DNA of 64,000 nt. Origin: Pseudomonadota bacterium. GTDB lineage: Bacteria > Pseudomonadota > Gammaproteobacteria > Steroidobacterales > Steroidobacteraceae. Shown one piece after another: positions 17,446 through 25,210 of this stretch. Position 1 is the first letter of the stretch, and every line of letters starts with the position of its first letter. The position numbers and the translations under genes are program-made. The notes under the pieces are model-generated. The model was not told where the DNA came from, ran no database searches, and saw nothing but the letters and a program-made list of their open reading frames with translations. The stretch covers positions 124,001 to 188,000 of the forward strand of contig JADJXW010000005.1 in NCBI GenBank assembly GCA_016720075.1, given 5' to 3'.

Positions 17446-18421
17446 ATGAATGCGCGGCCGCGCCTGGCGCTGACCTGCGGGGAACCGGCCGGCATCGGGC
17501 CCGACCTGTGCGTGCTGATAGGCGCCTCGCTTCCCGCGCTGGGCGCCGACTGCGAGATCGAGTGCCTGGCCGATGAATCCCTGCTGCGCGGGCGCGCCGC
17601 GCAACTGGGCATCGACCTGCCTGCCGGCGGCGCCTTCCGCATCCGCCACGTTCCGCTGTCCGCACCCGTAACTCCCGGGCGCCTCGACGCGCGCAACGCG
17701 CGCTGGGTGCTTTCGCTGCTCGATATGGCGCTGGCGGGATGCCGCAGCGGCCAGTACCAGGCCATGGTCACCGCGCCGGTGCAGAAGAGCATCATCAACG
17801 ATGCCGGCATTGCATTCACCGGCCACACCGAATATCTCGCCGATCACTGTGGCTCTACGCGCCCGGTAATGCTGCTTGCGGCAGGCTCGCTGCGGGTCGC
17901 GCTGGCCACCACGCACCTGCCGCTGTCCGCGGTCAGTGGGGCGATCACCGGCACACTGCTGGATGAGACCCTCGACATCCTGCAGCACGACCTCCCAGGC
18001 CTTCTGGGGCATCACCGCGCCCCGCATCGCCGTGACCGGACTCAACCCGCACGCAGGCGAATCCGGACATCTGGGCCGCGAGGAGATCGACACCATCCAG
18101 CCGGCCATCGCGCGCGCCGTGGCCAGGGGCATCAGGGCCACGGGGCCGTGGCCGGCCGACACGCTGTTCACTCCCCGGCAGCTTTCACAGGTGGATGTAG
18201 TGCTGGCGATGTACCACGACCAGGGCTTGCCGGTCCTGAAGCATGCGGGCTTTGGCAACGCCGTGAACGTGACGCTGGGTTTGCCGGTGATCCGCACTTC
18301 CGTGGACCACGGCACGGCGCTGGAACTGGCCGGCACGGGCCGGGCCGAAGACGGCAGTCTCAGGGCTGCCATCCAGCTCGCGGCGCAATTGGCCCGCTCG
18401 CGCCTGGCGGCCGCGCCGTGA
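17446..18421 (+). CDS. pdxA: 4-hydroxythreonine-4-phosphate dehydrogenase PdxA, one frame break
   Basis: Pyridoxal-phosphate synthesis enzyme oxidising 4-phosphohydroxy-L-threonine. The N-terminal part (LTCGEPAGIGPD, VTAPVQKSIINDAG, FTGHTEYLAD) is in one frame, and the C-terminal part (GLNPHAGESGHLG, VLAMYHDQGLPVLK, LPVIRTSVDHGTALELAG) in another. The switch is at a CCC run at 17994-17996: one extra C would give a continuous protein of about 325 residues through HDLPQAFWGITAPRI. The zinc-binding His residues lie in both parts. Its stop overlaps the rsmA start codon (GTGA). Confidence 0.88.
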
Positions 18422-19194
18422 TCCAGGCGCGCAAGCGATTCGGTCAGCACTTCCTGCACGATCCGTCGGTGCTGCAGCGTATCGCGCAGGCGGTGGATCC
18501 GCGGCCCGGCGACCACATCGTGGAGATCGGACCGGGACAGGGCGCGCTCACCGCCCTGCTGCTGGCGCGCACCGAGCGCATCGACGCGGTGGAGATCGAC
18601 CGGGACCTCGCCGCCCTGCTTCGTCAACGCTGGCCCGACACGCTGACGCTGCACGAGGCCGATGCGCTGAAATTCGATTTCGCCGCGCTCGCGCGCGAGC
18701 GCGGCGGACCACTGCGCATGGTGGGCAACCTGCCCTACAACATCTCGACGCCGCTGCTGTTCCACCTGCTCGATGCGGTGGATCATGTGGTGGACCTGCA
18801 TGTGATGCTGCAAAAGGAAGTGGTGGACCGCATGGCGGCCGCCCCCGGCTCGGACGCGTACGGGCGGCTGACCGTGATGCTGGCGCCGCGCCTCGATGTG
18901 CAATGGCTGTTCGATGTGGGTCCGGGAGCCTTCCAGCCTCCCCCGCGCGTCTGGTCTGCCGTGGCGCGCGTCATCGTGCGCGCCCAGCCGCTGTTCGAGG
19001 TTCCCGCAGCCTATGGCCGGGTCGTCGCGGCGGCGTTTTCGCAACGGCGAAAGACCGTGCGCAACAGCCTGCGCGATATAGTGGGACCGGAAGCCTGGGA
19101 GGCCACCGGGGTCGATCCGGGGGCGCGCCCTGAAGTACTTGCCCCGGCGCAGTTCGCGGCGCTGGCGGCGCTTGCGCGGCCTCGCGCGCTGTGA
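18418..19194 (+). CDS. rsmA: 16S rRNA dimethyladenosine transferase RsmA (KsgA)
   Basis: Dimethylates two adjacent adenines in the 3'-terminal hairpin of 16S rRNA. 258 residues. FGQHFLHDP near the start, SAM-binding VEIGPGQGALT and the catalytic NLPYNIS motif are all in place. The start is GTG at 18418, overlapping the pdxA stop; the first residues (IQARKRFGQHFL) align with the family without extension. Position after pdxA is the standard gammaproteobacterial order. Confidence 0.96.
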   Translation: MIQARKRFGQHFLHDPSVLQRIAQAVDPRPGDHIVEIGPGQGALTALLLARTERIDAVEIDRDLAALLRQRWPDTLTLHEADALKFDFAALARERGGPLRMVGNLPYNISTPLLFHLLDAVDHVVDLHVMLQKEVVDRMAAAPGSDAYGRLTVMLAPRLDVQWLFDVGPGAFQPPPRVWSAVARVIVRAQPLFEVPAAYGRVVAAAFSQRRKTVRNSLRDIVGPEAWEATGVDPGARPEVLAPAQFAALAALARPRAL

Positions 19195-19206
19195 TTTCGT
19201 TGCGCC

Positions 19207-19656
19207 ATGTCAACCTATAGCAATGTCCTCGCCGTGGTCGATCTGGGCCCCGACAGCCTGGCCGTGGCACGCAGGGCCCGTGAGCTGTGCGTCAATCCCG
19301 CGGCCCGACTCACTCTGCTGCACGTGGTCGAATTCGTGCCCGCCGAACCGCTCAGCGATGCACTGCTGCCCACGGTGCAGATCGAAGCGGAACTGCTGGA
19401 ACGTGCCCGCACTCGCCTCGCCACCCTCGCAGCGCAAGTGGCCCCAACGGCAACGCCCTTCGAAGTGACCACCGGCAACGTGAAGGCCGAGATCACCCGC
19501 TTCGCTCGCGAGGGGCATCACGACCTGATCGTCATCGGCAGCCATGAGCGCCACGGGCTGTCCATCCTGGTCAACCTCACCGAAGACACCGTGCTGCATG
19601 CCGCGCCCTGTGACGTGCTGGCGGTGCGATTGCCGCGCAGCCGGTCAGCCACGTGA
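19207..19656 (+). CDS. Universal stress protein (UspA family)
   Basis: Cytoplasmic 149-residue UspA-fold protein. The ATP-binding-type loop G-x2-G-x9-G-S/T is partly seen in VIGSHERHGLSILVNLTEDTVL, where the family usually has a Gly-rich GSVAE stretch. The N-terminal strand SNVLAVVDLGPDS is typical. It is inserted between rsmA and apaG, which are usually adjacent, and its stop overlaps the apaG GTG start, so it is co-translated with apaG. The specific role is unknown. Confidence 0.88.
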   Translation: MSTYSNVLAVVDLGPDSLAVARRARELCVNPAARLTLLHVVEFVPAEPLSDALLPTVQIEAELLERARTRLATLAAQVAPTATPFEVTTGNVKAEITRFAREGHHDLIVIGSHERHGLSILVNLTEDTVLHAAPCDVLAVRLPRSRSAT

Positions 19657-20024
19657 GCCATCTGATCCGGGTCGACGTCGAGACCAACTACCTGCCGGAT
19701 CAATCCGATCCGGACGGTCGGCGTTTCGTGTTCGCCTACACCATCACCATTCGCAACGAAGGCAGCGAGCCGGCCAAACTGATGCGTCGCCATTGGGTGA
19801 TCACCGATGCCGATGGCAAGGTGCAGGAAGTGCACGGCGACGGCGTGGTGGGGGAGCAGCCTCACCTGAAGCCCGGACAGGGATTCCGCTATTCGAGCGG
19901 CGCAATCCTGGAGACTCCGGTGGGTTCGATGCAGGGCAGCTACTCCATGCTGGCGGACGACGGCGCGCAGTTCGATACGCTCATCGCCCCCTTCCGGCTG
20001 GCGATGCCCGGCATTCTTCATTGA
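19653..20024 (+). CDS. apaG: ApaG/CorD family protein
   Basis: Small 123-residue fibronectin-III-like fold protein, co-occurring with apaH. Diagnostic stretches are FVFAYTITIRNEG, RRHWVITDADGKVQEVHGDGVVGEQP and GSMQGSYSM. Its role in bacteria is uncertain; it has been tied to magnesium/cobalt handling. GTG start at 19653 overlaps the stop of the stress-protein gene. Confidence 0.95.
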   Translation: MSHLIRVDVETNYLPDQSDPDGRRFVFAYTITIRNEGSEPAKLMRRHWVITDADGKVQEVHGDGVVGEQPHLKPGQGFRYSSGAILETPVGSMQGSYSMLADDGAQFDTLIAPFRLAMPGILH

Positions 20025-20030
20025 CGCGCC

Positions 20031-20867
20031 TTGCCACGCTACGCCATCGGTGATGTCCAGGGCTGCGTCGCACCGCTGCGGCAACTGCTGCGCGTCCTGC
20101 GATTCTCCGCCGACCGCGACGAGCTGATCTTCGCCGGCGACCTGGTGAACCGCGGCCCGGATTCGCTGGCAGTGCTGCGGCAAGTGCGCGCGCTGGGCGA
20201 CAACGCGCGCACCGTGCTCGGCAACCACGACCTGCACCTGCTCGCCCATCATTTCGATCCTTCCCGCCCCCTGCGGCCCGGCGACACGCTGCAGGAAGTA
20301 CTGGACGCGCCCGACCGCGAGCAGCTGATGGAATGGCTGCTGTCGCGACCGCTGCTGATCCTGGACCGCGCGCGCAAGGACCTGTTCGTGCACGCGGGGC
20401 TCGTTCCGCAGTGGACGGTACCGCAGGCGCAGGCCCTCGCGGCCGAAACCGAGTGCGCGCTGCGCGCCACGCCGCGCGAGTTCCTGGCGCGCATGTACGG
20501 CAACCAGCCCGACCGATGGCGCGATGGCCTCAACCCGGCGGACCGCGAGCGCTTCACCATCAATGTGCTCACGCGCCTGCGCTACTGCAGCGCCGATGGC
20601 ACGGTGAACCTGAAGCTGAAGGAAGCACCGGATCGCACTCCTGCACCGTGGCTGCCCTGGTTCGCGCATGCCGGCCGCGCCAGCGCCGCGGTGCGCGTGG
20701 TCTTTGGCCACTGGTCCACGCTGGGCCTGGTGCGCAAGAAGAACCTGCTGGGGCTGGATACCGGTTGTGTCTGGGGCGGCGCGCTCACCGCCGTGAACCT
20801 GGATGATCCCGAGGCGCCGCCCACGCAGGTCGCGTGCGCTGTCTGCCAGCAGCCGGGCGCGGATTGA
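20031..20867 (+). CDS. apaH: Bis(5'-nucleosyl)-tetraphosphatase ApaH
   Basis: Symmetrical Ap4A hydrolase of the PPP phosphatase family, which lowers alarmone Ap4A and removes NpnN caps from RNA. 278 residues. Metal-site motifs are GDVQGC (residues 7-12), FAGDLVNRGPDS, LGNHDLHLLA and the later FGHWS. The start is TTG at 20031, six bases after apaG; no ATG fits the motif distance. This closes the lptD operon proper. Confidence 0.95.
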   Translation: MPRYAIGDVQGCVAPLRQLLRVLRFSADRDELIFAGDLVNRGPDSLAVLRQVRALGDNARTVLGNHDLHLLAHHFDPSRPLRPGDTLQEVLDAPDREQLMEWLLSRPLLILDRARKDLFVHAGLVPQWTVPQAQALAAETECALRATPREFLARMYGNQPDRWRDGLNPADRERFTINVLTRLRYCSADGTVNLKLKEAPDRTPAPWLPWFAHAGRASAAVRVVFGHWSTLGLVRKKNLLGLDTGCVWGGALTAVNLDDPEAPPTQVACAVCQQPGAD

Positions 20868-20914
20868 AGCAAAGGCGAGGTATCATCGCCCCCCCGCAAT
20901 TCCCTGGGAGACCC

Positions 20915-21427
20915 ATGAATATTTCAATGCACAACGCCTCGGTTGGCGTCTATCTCAAGATCCTCGGCAACCTGAACATCATGCTCGAGAAGGCCGAGAA
21001 ATGGACGGCCGAGCGCAAGATCGATCCGAACGCCATCCTGCAGGCGCGCCTTGCGCCCGACATGTTCACCTTCACCCGGCAGGTGCAGATCGCCACCGAC
21101 ATGGCCAAGGGCACGGCAGGCCGGCTTGCCGGTGAAGAGCCGCCCCGCTACGAGGACAACGAGGCCAGCTTCGCCGAGCTGCGGGCGCGCGTGGCGAAGA
21201 CCATCGCCTACCTGCAATCGCTGAAGGCCGATGCATTCACCGGCGGCGAAACCCGCACCATCACGTTGAAGCTGGGCCCGCCGGGCAACCAGCGCGAGAT
21301 GAATTTCCAGGGCCTCGATTACCTGCTGGGCTTCGGCACGCCCAACGTGTATTTCCACTTTTCCATGGTCTATGCGCTGCTGCGCCACAACGGCCTGGAA
21401 ATCGGCAAGCGCGACTACACCGGCTGA
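20915..21427 (+). CDS. DUF1993 family protein
   Basis: Soluble 170-residue helical protein matching the DUF1993 (DinB-like fold) pattern: an N-terminal MHNASVGVYLKILGNLN, QARLAPDMFTFTRQVQIATDMAKG in the middle and NVYFHFSMVYALLRHNGLEIGKRDY near the end. Members are often called hypothetical and no enzymatic role is established. ATG at 20915 is preceded by a GGGAG ribosome site. It follows apaH by about 47 bases and may be transcribed with it. Confidence 0.85.
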   Translation: MNISMHNASVGVYLKILGNLNIMLEKAEKWTAERKIDPNAILQARLAPDMFTFTRQVQIATDMAKGTAGRLAGEEPPRYEDNEASFAELRARVAKTIAYLQSLKADAFTGGETRTITLKLGPPGNQREMNFQGLDYLLGFGTPNVYFHFSMVYALLRHNGLEIGKRDYTG

Positions 21428-21439
21428 TCCCCAGCCCCT

Positions 21440-22075
21440 TCACCACCGCAGCCAGCGCGCTCCCAGCAACGCGCCGGCCGCGGTCACGATCGCCGCGGCG
21501 AGCACGTACCACAGCCCGACGAACAGCGGGCTGTCGTCCGGGCAGTGAAGCGCATAGAGCGTGGCCGCCAGGCCCGCCGACATCAGTCCGGCCATGGCGC
21601 CGGTGCGGGCAGGATGCGCGGGCGCCGAGTTGCGCAGCGCCAGCAATGCCGCCAGCAGCGGAGCCCCGGCGAGCGCAGGAATGACGCGCAGGCACCAGGT
21701 GGAATTGCTGCCCTGGGCCAAGGTCCACCATTGATCCGGCGGCACGCGCAGCAGCTCCACGCCGATCGCCAGCACCAGCACTATCGGCACGGCGCACAGC
21801 GCCGGCCACCAGCCCCGCAGCGACGCGCCGGGGCGCGCCAACCGCAGCAGCAGGCCCGTGGCCGCCAGCCAGAGGGCCGCGTTGAGCAGCACCTTCAGAT
21901 CGAACCAGGGACTGCGCAGGGCAGCCGGAAGATCCGGCCTCACCCCCACCAGCAACGCGAAACCCGTGGCAGTCACGAACCCGGCCGGCAGCAGCGCCGC
22001 CAGCAGCGAGCGCCCCGGCGACTGCCGCAGCGTGGTGTCCCGCGCCAGCAATTGCACCAGCTGATCGGTCTTCAT
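21440..22075 (-). CDS. nrsF: NrsF-type (DUF1109) membrane anti-sigma factor
   Basis: Inner-membrane protein of 211 residues with six predicted membrane segments (about 24-44, 60-78, 88-108, 122-145, 158-175, 185-205), a cytoplasmic N-terminus, and cysteines in the membrane part (WCLRV, HCPDD). DUF1109/NrsF proteins hold SigF-type ECF sigma factors until metal or oxidative stress; in Caulobacter a pair of cysteines is needed. Its ATG overlaps the stop of the sigma gene (ATGA). Together with the divergent bufferin operon this is the known SigF-NrsF module. Confidence 0.85.
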   Translation of the reverse strand: MKTDQLVQLLARDTTLRQSPGRSLLAALLPAGFVTATGFALLVGVRPDLPAALRSPWFDLKVLLNAALWLAATGLLLRLARPGASLRGWWPALCAVPIVLVLAIGVELLRVPPDQWWTLAQGSNSTWCLRVIPALAGAPLLAALLALRNSAPAHPARTGAMAGLMSAGLAATLYALHCPDDSPLFVGLWYVLAAAIVTAAGALLGARWLRW

Positions 22076-22626
22076 GCGCCACCCTCCCGCCAGCGCGCGG
22101 CCAGCGCCTTGAGGCTGCGATGCAGCGCGACGCGCAGCGCGCCCTCGCTGATGCCCAGGCTCTCGGCCGCGGAACGCGAGCTGTGCCCTTCTATCGACAC
22201 CAGCTGCACGATGCGCCGCTGGCGTTCATCGAGTGTGCCCAGCATCAGCGCCAGGTCGTGCCCCGCGGCCTCATCCGTCGCATCGGCGGATTCCGGCTCC
22301 GGGACTTCATCGAGCGGCAGCTCCGCGCGTCGGCCACGCCGGCGCAACACATCGATGGTCTTGTTGCGGCTGATGGCCACGACCCACGGCGTGACCGGAT
22401 CTGTAGACCGCCACGTGTGCCGCTTCAGGTGTATGGCCAACAATGTCTCCTGCACCACATCCTCGACATCCACATTGCCGCAACCGATGCGCGTGAAGCG
22501 TTGCCGGACCGCACGGCGCAGGAACTGCGCCAGCGAGGCCAGCAAGCTGCGGTAGGCGAGCTCATCACCGCCAGCAGCCGCGCGCATCCACAGCGCCCAC
22601 TGCGTTTCCCGTTCGGAAGGCTCCAC
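22072..22626 (-). CDS. sigF: ECF sigma factor, SigF type
   Basis: RNA polymerase sigma-70 factor of the ECF class, 184 residues. Region 2 is visible in DVEDVVQETLLAIHLKRHTW and WVVAISRNKTIDVLRRRGR, region 4 in LDERQRRIVQLVSIEGHSSRSAAESLGISEGALRVALHRSLKALA. The start chosen is GTG at 22626 (VEPSERETQW), about 15 bases after the start site predicted from the ECF promoter at 22649-22674; no Shine-Dalgarno sequence is visible. A longer frame upstream lacks family sequence and would run through the promoter. It probably controls its own operon and the bufferin genes. Confidence 0.9.
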   Translation of the reverse strand: MEPSERETQWALWMRAAAGGDELAYRSLLASLAQFLRRAVRQRFTRIGCGNVDVEDVVQETLLAIHLKRHTWRSTDPVTPWVVAISRNKTIDVLRRRGRRAELPLDEVPEPESADATDEAAGHDLALMLGTLDERQRRIVQLVSIEGHSSRSAAESLGISEGALRVALHRSLKALAARWREGGA

Positions 22627-22648
22627 GTCGGTTACGTCTGGGTTGTTG

Positions 22649-22674
22649 TTCGTTCGGGAAATCGGATTCGTTAC
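22649..22674 (-). promoter_or_regulatory. ECF-type promoter of the sigF-nrsF operon
   Basis: On the minus strand, GTAACG (22674-22669), 16 bases, then CGAA (22652-22649). This matches the GTAACC-N16-CGAA element I recall for Caulobacter SigF, with one mismatch. It implies autoregulation by the sigma factor encoded directly downstream. Confidence 0.75.
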
Positions 22675-22685
22675 TGTAACGAATC
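22665..22685. promoter_or_regulatory. Perfect palindrome shared by two divergent -35 elements
   Basis: Arms GATTCGTTAC and GTAACGAATC around a single T. Each arm contains one GTAACG box, one per strand, so the divergent promoters have back-to-back -35 elements. It could also be an operator for an extra dimeric regulator. Confidence 0.75.
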
Positions 22686-22701
22686 TCAGGGGAGCGGCGT
22701 A
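22676..22701 (+). promoter_or_regulatory. ECF-type promoter of the bufferin operon
   Basis: GTAACG (22676-22681), 16 bases, then CGTA (22698-22701), about 50 bases before the DUF2282 start codon. Same spacing and -35 box as the promoter on the other strand. A strong ribosome site AAGGAG lies at 22740-22745. Confidence 0.72.
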
Positions 22702-22750
22702 ATGTGTCGTGAAGGCCCACAGCGGGCCAAAAGAACCCCAAGGAGATCCG

Positions 22751-23059
22751 ATGAACCGAACCAATCGCATGGCCCTGCTGGGCTCCCTCGCAGGCCTTCT
22801 GGCCGTGGCTTCCACCACCGCGGCCGTCGCCGCCGATGCGGCGCCCGCCGCCGACAAGGAAAAGTGCTATGGCGTCGCGCTGAAGGGCAAGAACGACTGC
22901 GCCGCGGGCCCGGGCACCACCTGCGCCGGCACCTCGAAGGTGGACTACCAGGGCAACGCCTGGGCGCTTGTTCCGAAGGGAACCTGCGCGACGATGAAGC
23001 TGCCCGGCAACCGCATGGGTTCGCTGGCTGCGCAGCAGCGCGACGTTCCCAAGACCTGA
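22751..23059 (+). CDS. bufA1: Bufferin precursor peptide (DUF2282, BufA1)
   Basis: Exported 102-residue precursor with a Sec signal (hydrophobic 7-20, cleavage likely after AVA near residue 27). The mature part has four cysteines (C39, C50, C58, C79) in the DUF2282 layout: EKCYGVAxKGKNDCAAG, TTCAGTSKVD, PKGTC. In bufferins such cysteines are converted by the MNIO enzyme to sulfur heterocycles that bind copper in the periplasm. After C79 there is a tail of 23 residues without Cys. ATG at 22751 has a good AAGGAG site. It heads the operon of peptide, enzyme, partner and DoxX. Confidence 0.88.
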   Translation: MNRTNRMALLGSLAGLLAVASTTAAVAADAAPAADKEKCYGVALKGKNDCAAGPGTTCAGTSKVDYQGNAWALVPKGTCATMKLPGNRMGSLAAQQRDVPKT

Positions 23060-23072
23060 AGACCCGCGCGGA

Positions 23073-23957
23073 ATGCCGGACCGTTCGCATTCTGCTGCCA
23101 CGCCGGCCCTGCCCCCAGGGGCCGGCGTGGGCATCAAGGCCGCCCACTACGCGGCGGCACTGGCGGAAACGCGGCGACCGGCGTTTCTCGAGATCCATGC
23201 GGAGAACTACCTGCATGCCGGCGGCCCCGCGCACCGTTACCTTGAAAGCCTGCGCCGTGACCATGCGCTGTCGATCCACGGCGTGGGACTGTCGCTGGGC
23301 GGACCCTCGGCGCCGGCGGCCGAAGATCTGGCGGCGCGCCGCGCGTTGCTCGATCGCTACGAGGCCCACAGCTTCTCCGAGCACCTGGCCTGGTCAGGCC
23401 TGCCACGGCAATACCTGAACGACCTTCTGCCACTGGCCTACACGCAGGAATCGCTGGCGCGCGTGGTGCGGCATGTCGAAGCGACGCAGGAGGCCCTGGG
23501 CCGCCGGATCCTGATCGAGAACCCCGCCACCTACGTGGGCTTCACCGACAGCACCTACAGCGAACCGGATTTCATCGGCGAAGTCGTGCGCCGCAGTGGC
23601 TGCGGATTGCTGTTGGATGTCAACAACATCGTCGTCAGTGCCATCAACCACGAATTCGACGCTGTTCGATACCTGCACGAACTGCCGCTGCAGGCCACGG
23701 GCGAGGTGCACCTTGCCGGCCACGCACTGAAGACCGACCGCGCCGGCAGGCCGTTGGCCATCGACACCCATGACGGGCCGGTGCAGGACTCCACCTGGCA
23801 CCTCTTCAGGATTGCCCTGCAAACCACGGGCCGCGTGCCGGTGCTGATCGAGTGGGACTCGCAGCTGCCCGAGTGGCCCGCGCTGATGGAGCAGGCGCGC
23901 ATGGCGGAGCAGGCCATGAACGACGGCGCGCGGGAGACGCACCATGCGCACGGCTGA
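23073..23957 (+). CDS. bufB1: MNIO-family peptide-modifying oxygenase (DUF692, BufB1)
   Basis: Multinuclear non-haem iron oxygenase of 294 residues, TIM-barrel fold, relative of MbnB from methanobactin synthesis. Metal-ligand motifs in order: LEIHAENY, SIHGVGLSLGG, SEHLAW, LIENPATYV, LLLDVNNIVVSAINH, EVHLAGH, DTHDGPV and LIEWD. It would oxidise cysteines of the DUF2282 peptide using O2. ATG lies 13 bases after the precursor gene, and the gene overlaps the partner gene by 14 bases, so stoichiometric expression is likely. Confidence 0.9.
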   Translation: MPDRSHSAATPALPPGAGVGIKAAHYAAALAETRRPAFLEIHAENYLHAGGPAHRYLESLRRDHALSIHGVGLSLGGPSAPAAEDLAARRALLDRYEAHSFSEHLAWSGLPRQYLNDLLPLAYTQESLARVVRHVEATQEALGRRILIENPATYVGFTDSTYSEPDFIGEVVRRSGCGLLLDVNNIVVSAINHEFDAVRYLHELPLQATGEVHLAGHALKTDRAGRPLAIDTHDGPVQDSTWHLFRIALQTTGRVPVLIEWDSQLPEWPALMEQARMAEQAMNDGARETHHAHG

Positions 23958-24690
23958 TTACGAACGCTTCGCGCGCGCGCTGTGCGACGCCGACGCGCCG
24001 CTGCCAGACGGGCTTTGCGCGCCCGGTCACGCGACACTGGCCGACCGCTTCGCGGTTTACCGCAACAACGTGCATGTCAGCCTGGTGGAAGCTCTGGCCG
24101 AGGGCTTTCCGTGCGTGCGCGCGCAGGTAGGCGACGAGTTCTTTCGTGCGATGGCAAGGATGCATGTGCAGCAGCACAAGCCGTCGACGCCACTGCTGAC
24201 GCACTATGGCGAGCTCTTCCCCGACTTCATCGGAACATTCGAGCCTGCTTCGACGCTGCCGTGGCTGCCAGATCTTGCAAGAATGGAGCGAGCCTGGGCG
24301 GAATGCTGGGCCGCTGCAGATGCAGCAGCGCTGCCCGTCACCGCGCTGCGCACCATGAATGCCGGCGAACTGGCGCGGTGCCGGTTCACCGCCCACCCGG
24401 CCGTGCGCCTCGTCCGGTCGCAGTGGCCCATCGCCAGTTTGTGGGAGGCCCATCAGCACACGCAGCCTGATCTCGGCGAACTCGACTGGCTGGCGGAGGA
24501 CGTGATGCTCACGCGGCCGCAGCACGAGGTCCTGCTGCAGCGCCTGGATGCCGACGCTGCAAGGTTCATCGAAGCCCTGCTGCAAGGTGAATCCATCGAG
24601 ACCGCGGCAGGCCGGGTGCCACAGGTCGATGCCGGCGCAATGCTTGGCTTCATGCTGGACAACGCAACGTTGCTGGAGATTCGCAGATGA
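23944..24690 (+). CDS. bufC1: Bufferin maturation partner (DUF2063, BufC1)
   Basis: Partner of the MNIO enzyme, 248 residues, related to MbnC. The DUF2063 domain occupies about residues 5-95 with the family core LADRFAVYRNNVHVSLVEALAEGFP and GDEFFRAMARMHV. The C-terminal half is the extra recognition domain usual in this family (LPWLPDLARMERAW). Such partners bind the precursor peptide and stabilise the enzyme. It overlaps both neighbours (14 bases upstream, 4 bases downstream). Confidence 0.87.
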   Translation: MRTADYERFARALCDADAPLPDGLCAPGHATLADRFAVYRNNVHVSLVEALAEGFPCVRAQVGDEFFRAMARMHVQQHKPSTPLLTHYGELFPDFIGTFEPASTLPWLPDLARMERAWAECWAAADAAALPVTALRTMNAGELARCRFTAHPAVRLVRSQWPIASLWEAHQHTQPDLGELDWLAEDVMLTRPQHEVLLQRLDADAARFIEALLQGESIETAAGRVPQVDAGAMLGFMLDNATLLEIRR

Positions 24691-25157
24691 ACGCACTGAC
24701 CCGCCCCTTCACGCTCCTCGACCGGTTCGCGCCGGCGCTCGCGCCACTGGCGTTGCTGGCGCTGCGCTTCGGGCTGGCCGTGCCGTTCTTCCGCTCCGGC
24801 CTCACGAAATGGGAAAGCCCTGGCCGGATTTCCGACAGCGCCATCTACCTCTTCCGCGAGGAGTTCCGACTGCACCTGTTCGGCTACGAGTTGCCGTATC
24901 CCATGCCGGTACTGATGGCGCATGCTTCGGGAATCGCGGAACTGCTGCTGCCCGTGCTGCTCGTGCTTGGCCTTGGAACACGAGTCGCAGCCCTGGGCCT
25001 GCTGCTGATGACGGCCATCATCCAGATCACGATCCCCGACGGCTGGGCCAACTTCCACCTGCCCTGGGCCGCGATGGCGCTGGCCCTGGTCAGTCTTGGC
25101 TCTGGTCCCTTCTCAGTGGATACGTGGCTGATGAGACCCGGCCGTCGCGCGGGATGA
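24687..25157 (+). CDS. DoxX-family membrane protein of the bufferin operon
   Basis: Inner-membrane protein of 156 residues with four membrane segments (about 15-38, 70-92, 95-112, 118-137). A conserved GLAVPFFRSGLTKW and AELLLPVLLVLGLGTR mark the DoxX/SURF4 group. DoxX proteins are often linked to thiol or sulfur redox chemistry, which fits a pathway that oxidises cysteines, but the exact role in bufferin production is not known. ATG overlaps the bufC1 stop by four bases. This is the last gene of the operon, convergent with the flavoenzyme gene. Confidence 0.83.
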   Translation: MNALTRPFTLLDRFAPALAPLALLALRFGLAVPFFRSGLTKWESPGRISDSAIYLFREEFRLHLFGYELPYPMPVLMAHASGIAELLLPVLLVLGLGTRVAALGLLLMTAIIQITIPDGWANFHLPWAAMALALVSLGSGPFSVDTWLMRPGRRAG

Positions 25158-25210
25158 TCGGAGGCGCGCGATTGAGCGTATCCATCGCGAAACCGGCCGC
25201 GGCCTTGTAG

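Noticed and set aside
18000..18421. PdxA as a genuine pseudogene
   Set aside because: Both halves are fully conserved with normal codon use, and a single base in a CCC run restores the frame; an assembly indel is simpler.
22709..22751. Upstream GTG start for the DUF2282 peptide
   Set aside because: GTG at 22709 extends the frame but adds polar residues before the signal peptide and overlaps the predicted transcription start; ATG 22751 has an AAGGAG site.
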